From JAGXTF01 sp040376005 (GTDB lineage Bacteria > Bacteroidota > Bacteroidia > NS11-12g > UBA955): a stretch of 8,031 bases of DNA. A program made the translations under genes and the position numbers. Every line of letters begins with the position of its first letter. The stretch's first letter is position 1. A model generated the notes under the pieces. The model had not been told where the DNA came from, did not search any database, and saw only the letters and a list, made by a program, of their open reading frames with translations. The stretch is from contig JBEIRK010000116.1 of NCBI GenBank assembly GCA_040376005.1, positions 1-8,031 of the forward strand, given 5' to 3'. Shown here piece by piece: positions 7,401-8,031 of the stretch.

Positions 7401-7922
7401 TTCTTCTCTGTAATTGGAGTATTGCTTGGCTTTGCCATATTCGACATGGACTTCTCTGTGGTAATGACCGGCATTGGTATTGTGGCCTTGGCGGGTATTG
7501 TGGTTCGAAACGGTATTTTGTTGGTAGAATTCACAGACCTATTGCGCCACGAAGGCGTGCCGTTGTACGACGCCATTATAGAAGCAGGTCGTACAAGAAT
7601 GACACCGGTATTGCTTACCGCAGGTGCTGCTATTCTTGGCCTCATACCTTTGGCTACAGGATTGAATATTGATTTTGTAACCTTGTTCACGGAATTTAAT
7701 CCACACATATTCTTTGGTGGTGATAGTGTAGCCTTCTGGGGTCCGCTAAGCTGGACCATGATCTATGGTTTGGGTTTTGCGACCATTATTACACTGGTAT
7801 TGGTACCTGCCATGTACTTGTTAAATGAAAAAATAAAAGTGAAGGTATATGGATGGATTGGTCGTAGTTACGACCCGGACGCCAACGCGAAAGCGGATGC
7901 ACTTAAAAATCTAGATTATTAA
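4500..7922 (+). CDS. RND-family efflux pump, inner-membrane permease (AcrB-type), with extra hydrophobic hairpin
   Basis: A 1140-residue RND transporter, longer than the roughly 1050 of AcrB. TM1 is at about 20-38, periplasmic porter/docking region 39-338, TM2-TM6 at about 341-361, 363-384, 387-412, 438-460 and 466-494, TM7 at 586-607, second periplasmic half 608-930, and TM8-TM12 at about 933-953, 958-981, 985-1012, 1032-1055 and 1085-1109. The proton-relay pair in TM4 is present as GIVVDDAIVVIEN (D407, D408). The TM10 relay position, lysine in AcrB, is arginine here (GIVVRNGILLVEF, R1003). Two features lengthen the protein: residues about 503-560 add two hydrophobic stretches between TM6 and TM7, and the TM11-TM12 loop (about 1055-1085) is extended. 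By family knowledge it works as a trimer, exporting amphiphilic compounds in exchange for protons with the adaptor and channel encoded just upstream. Substrate range cannot be told from sequence. It is the last gene before a strong terminator. Confidence 0.96.
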   Translation: MDLKFKEFKPSSWSIDNKTSIYILTLFITFAGILSYIKLPKERFPDIVIPTIYVQTIYPGSSPKDIENLITKPIEKKIKSISGVKKLKSQSIQDFSIITVEFNTDVKVDDAKRKVKDEVDKAKADLPSDLQNDPTVMEVNFSDMPIMYINIAGNYDLQTLKKFAEIAKDRIESLKQITRVDMVGARDREIQINLDVQAMTSAGLSFDDVTRSIQYENMRISGGNIDVGNMKRSLSVSGEFSSKEDLENMIIRSSAGATLYLRDVAEIIDGFKEKESYARLEGKQVITLNIVKRSGENLIEASDNCRAIIEDLQKTKAYPADLKVVFTGDQSTQTRVTLHDLINTIIIGFVLVTLILMFFMGATNAIFVALSVPLSCFVAFLVFPTLGFSLNMIVLFAFLLALGIVVDDAIVVIENTHRIFKNGAIPIKTAAKKAAGEVFLPVLSGTLTTLAPFIPLAFWQGIVGKFMFFMPVTLIITLLASLLVAYIMNPVFAVDFMKPHEAGNKEAKKLTKGYRNTAIVFGVLALLFYISGSFGGGNFILVMFGFYSLHKFWLINVIEKFQHNAWPKFQNRYTKLIHWALKGRRPIWLLVATFLLLIFSFVVTAIRKPGVQFFPQAEPNFTYVYMTLPVGTNAQFTDSITRKAEKMVFDVIGKNNPLVESVISNVAVGATDPNSGDRSTASNKSKITVAFVEFSKRDGKSTQELLEKIRAKLKGFAGVEIVVEPERNGPPVGKVVNIEIRGDEFNALVSTASKLKRFLDEKQIPGVEELKSDFVSSKPEVFVKIDRERANRLGISTAQIGMALRNSIYGAEASKFKDNNEDYPIMVRLKKEQVNRLDELLNMRITYRDMLMGGMMRQVPLSAVASVEYPNSYGGINRLNQKRVITLASNALPEFAPNEVVEGVKNAINEFQVPADVEVVMTGEQEEQAETAGFLGTAMLASIGLIIIILVTQFNSISKPIIILTEIFFSVIGVLLGFAIFDMDFSVVMTGIGIVALAGIVVRNGILLVEFTDLLRHEGVPLYDAIIEAGRTRMTPVLLTAGAAILGLIPLATGLNIDFVTLFTEFNPHIFFGGDSVAFWGPLSWTMIYGLGFATIITLVLVPAMYLLNEKIKVKVYGWIGRSYDPDANAKADALKNLDY

Positions 7923-7944
7923 TTCACGAGTTGATTGTATAAAG

Positions 7945-7976
7945 AAAGCCGCCCTTCTGATGGGGCGGCTTTTTTA
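7945..7976 (+). terminator. Rho-independent terminator of the efflux operon
   Basis: A perfect 10-bp stem, AAAGCCGCCC (7945-7954) and GGGCGGCTTT (7963-7972), surrounds an 8-base loop, and the 3' arm runs into a six-T tract (7970-7975). It begins 22 bases after the pump gene's stop codon, so it closes the tetR-channel-adaptor-pump transcript. The reverse strand has only a short broken T stretch beyond the stem, so termination in that direction would be weaker. Confidence 0.93.
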
Positions 7977-8002
7977 TTAAAAACACAGTATCATTGCATC
8001 TC

Positions 8003-8031
8003 ATGAAATTGAAGGGTTTGATTCTATTGGG
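8003..8031 (+). CDS. Start of a further gene, probably an exported protein (partial, cut by right edge)
   Basis: An ATG at 8003 opens a frame reading MKLKGLILL and then G at the window edge: a basic N-terminus followed by hydrophobic residues, as in a signal peptide. It lies about 26 bases after the terminator, so it would need its own promoter. TATCATTG at 7989-7996 matches TAnnTTTG at all but one fixed position, but ends only six bases before the ATG. With fewer than ten codons visible, no family can be assigned, and chance occurrence is possible. Confidence 0.4.

Noticed and set aside
7139..7759. Long open frame (206 codons) on the minus strand inside the pump gene
   Set aside because: It is antisense to the C-terminal half of the RND permease, whose frame is unbroken and has clear family motifs. 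The antisense product shows no recognisable domain.
1..8031. CRISPR arrays, insertion sequences, tRNA genes, attachment sites, defence or mobile genes
   Set aside because: No regularly spaced repeats, transposase motifs, tRNA-like cloverleaf or integrase-like sequence was seen. Coding density is high, and the only non-coding stretches are the short divergent region and the post-operon terminator region.

Overview
The window is bacterial chromosome, most probably from the phylum Bacteroidota. Supporting signs are moderate to low GC, weak or absent Shine-Dalgarno sequences before every gene, signal peptides ending in a Q-A-Q type motif, a TAnnTTTG-type promoter box, and an RND pump with insertions that I associate with Bacteroidota homologues. 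This taxonomic call is an inference from sequence style. No rRNA or marker gene is present.

Layout. Positions 1-1227 (minus strand) hold most of an exported M28-family metallopeptidase resembling carboxypeptidase Q. It is cut off by the left window edge. A divergent intergenic region of about 130 bp follows, with a candidate TetR operator palindrome and a TATATTTG promoter box. From about 1362 to 7922 (plus strand) there is a tight four-gene operon: a TetR/AcrR-family regulator, a TolC-type outer membrane factor, an AcrA-type periplasmic adaptor lipoprotein, and an AcrB-type RND inner-membrane pump of 1140 residues. Gaps between these genes are only 15, 13 and 20 bp. A strong Rho-independent terminator at 7945-7976 closes the operon. 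At the right edge (8003 onward) there is what looks like the first few codons of another exported protein.

How the genes work together. The last three operon genes encode every part of a tripartite efflux pump. The RND protein uses the proton gradient through paired aspartates D407/D408. The adaptor bridges the periplasm, and the TolC-like channel opens through the outer membrane. The TetR protein, encoded first, probably represses its own operon and is released by a ligand that may also be a pump substrate. The substrate cannot be read from the sequence. The divergent peptidase has no evident functional link to the pump.

Overall this is a well-formed, conventional efflux operon, and I do not see a strong candidate for an undescribed system. 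The most notable points are an extra hydrophobic hairpin inside the RND pump, a lysine-to-arginine change in its proton-relay helix, a leucine-zipper-like coiled coil just after the adaptor's lipid anchor, a TetR start codon decided by the promoter position, and a homopolymer run at the start of the peptidase gene.
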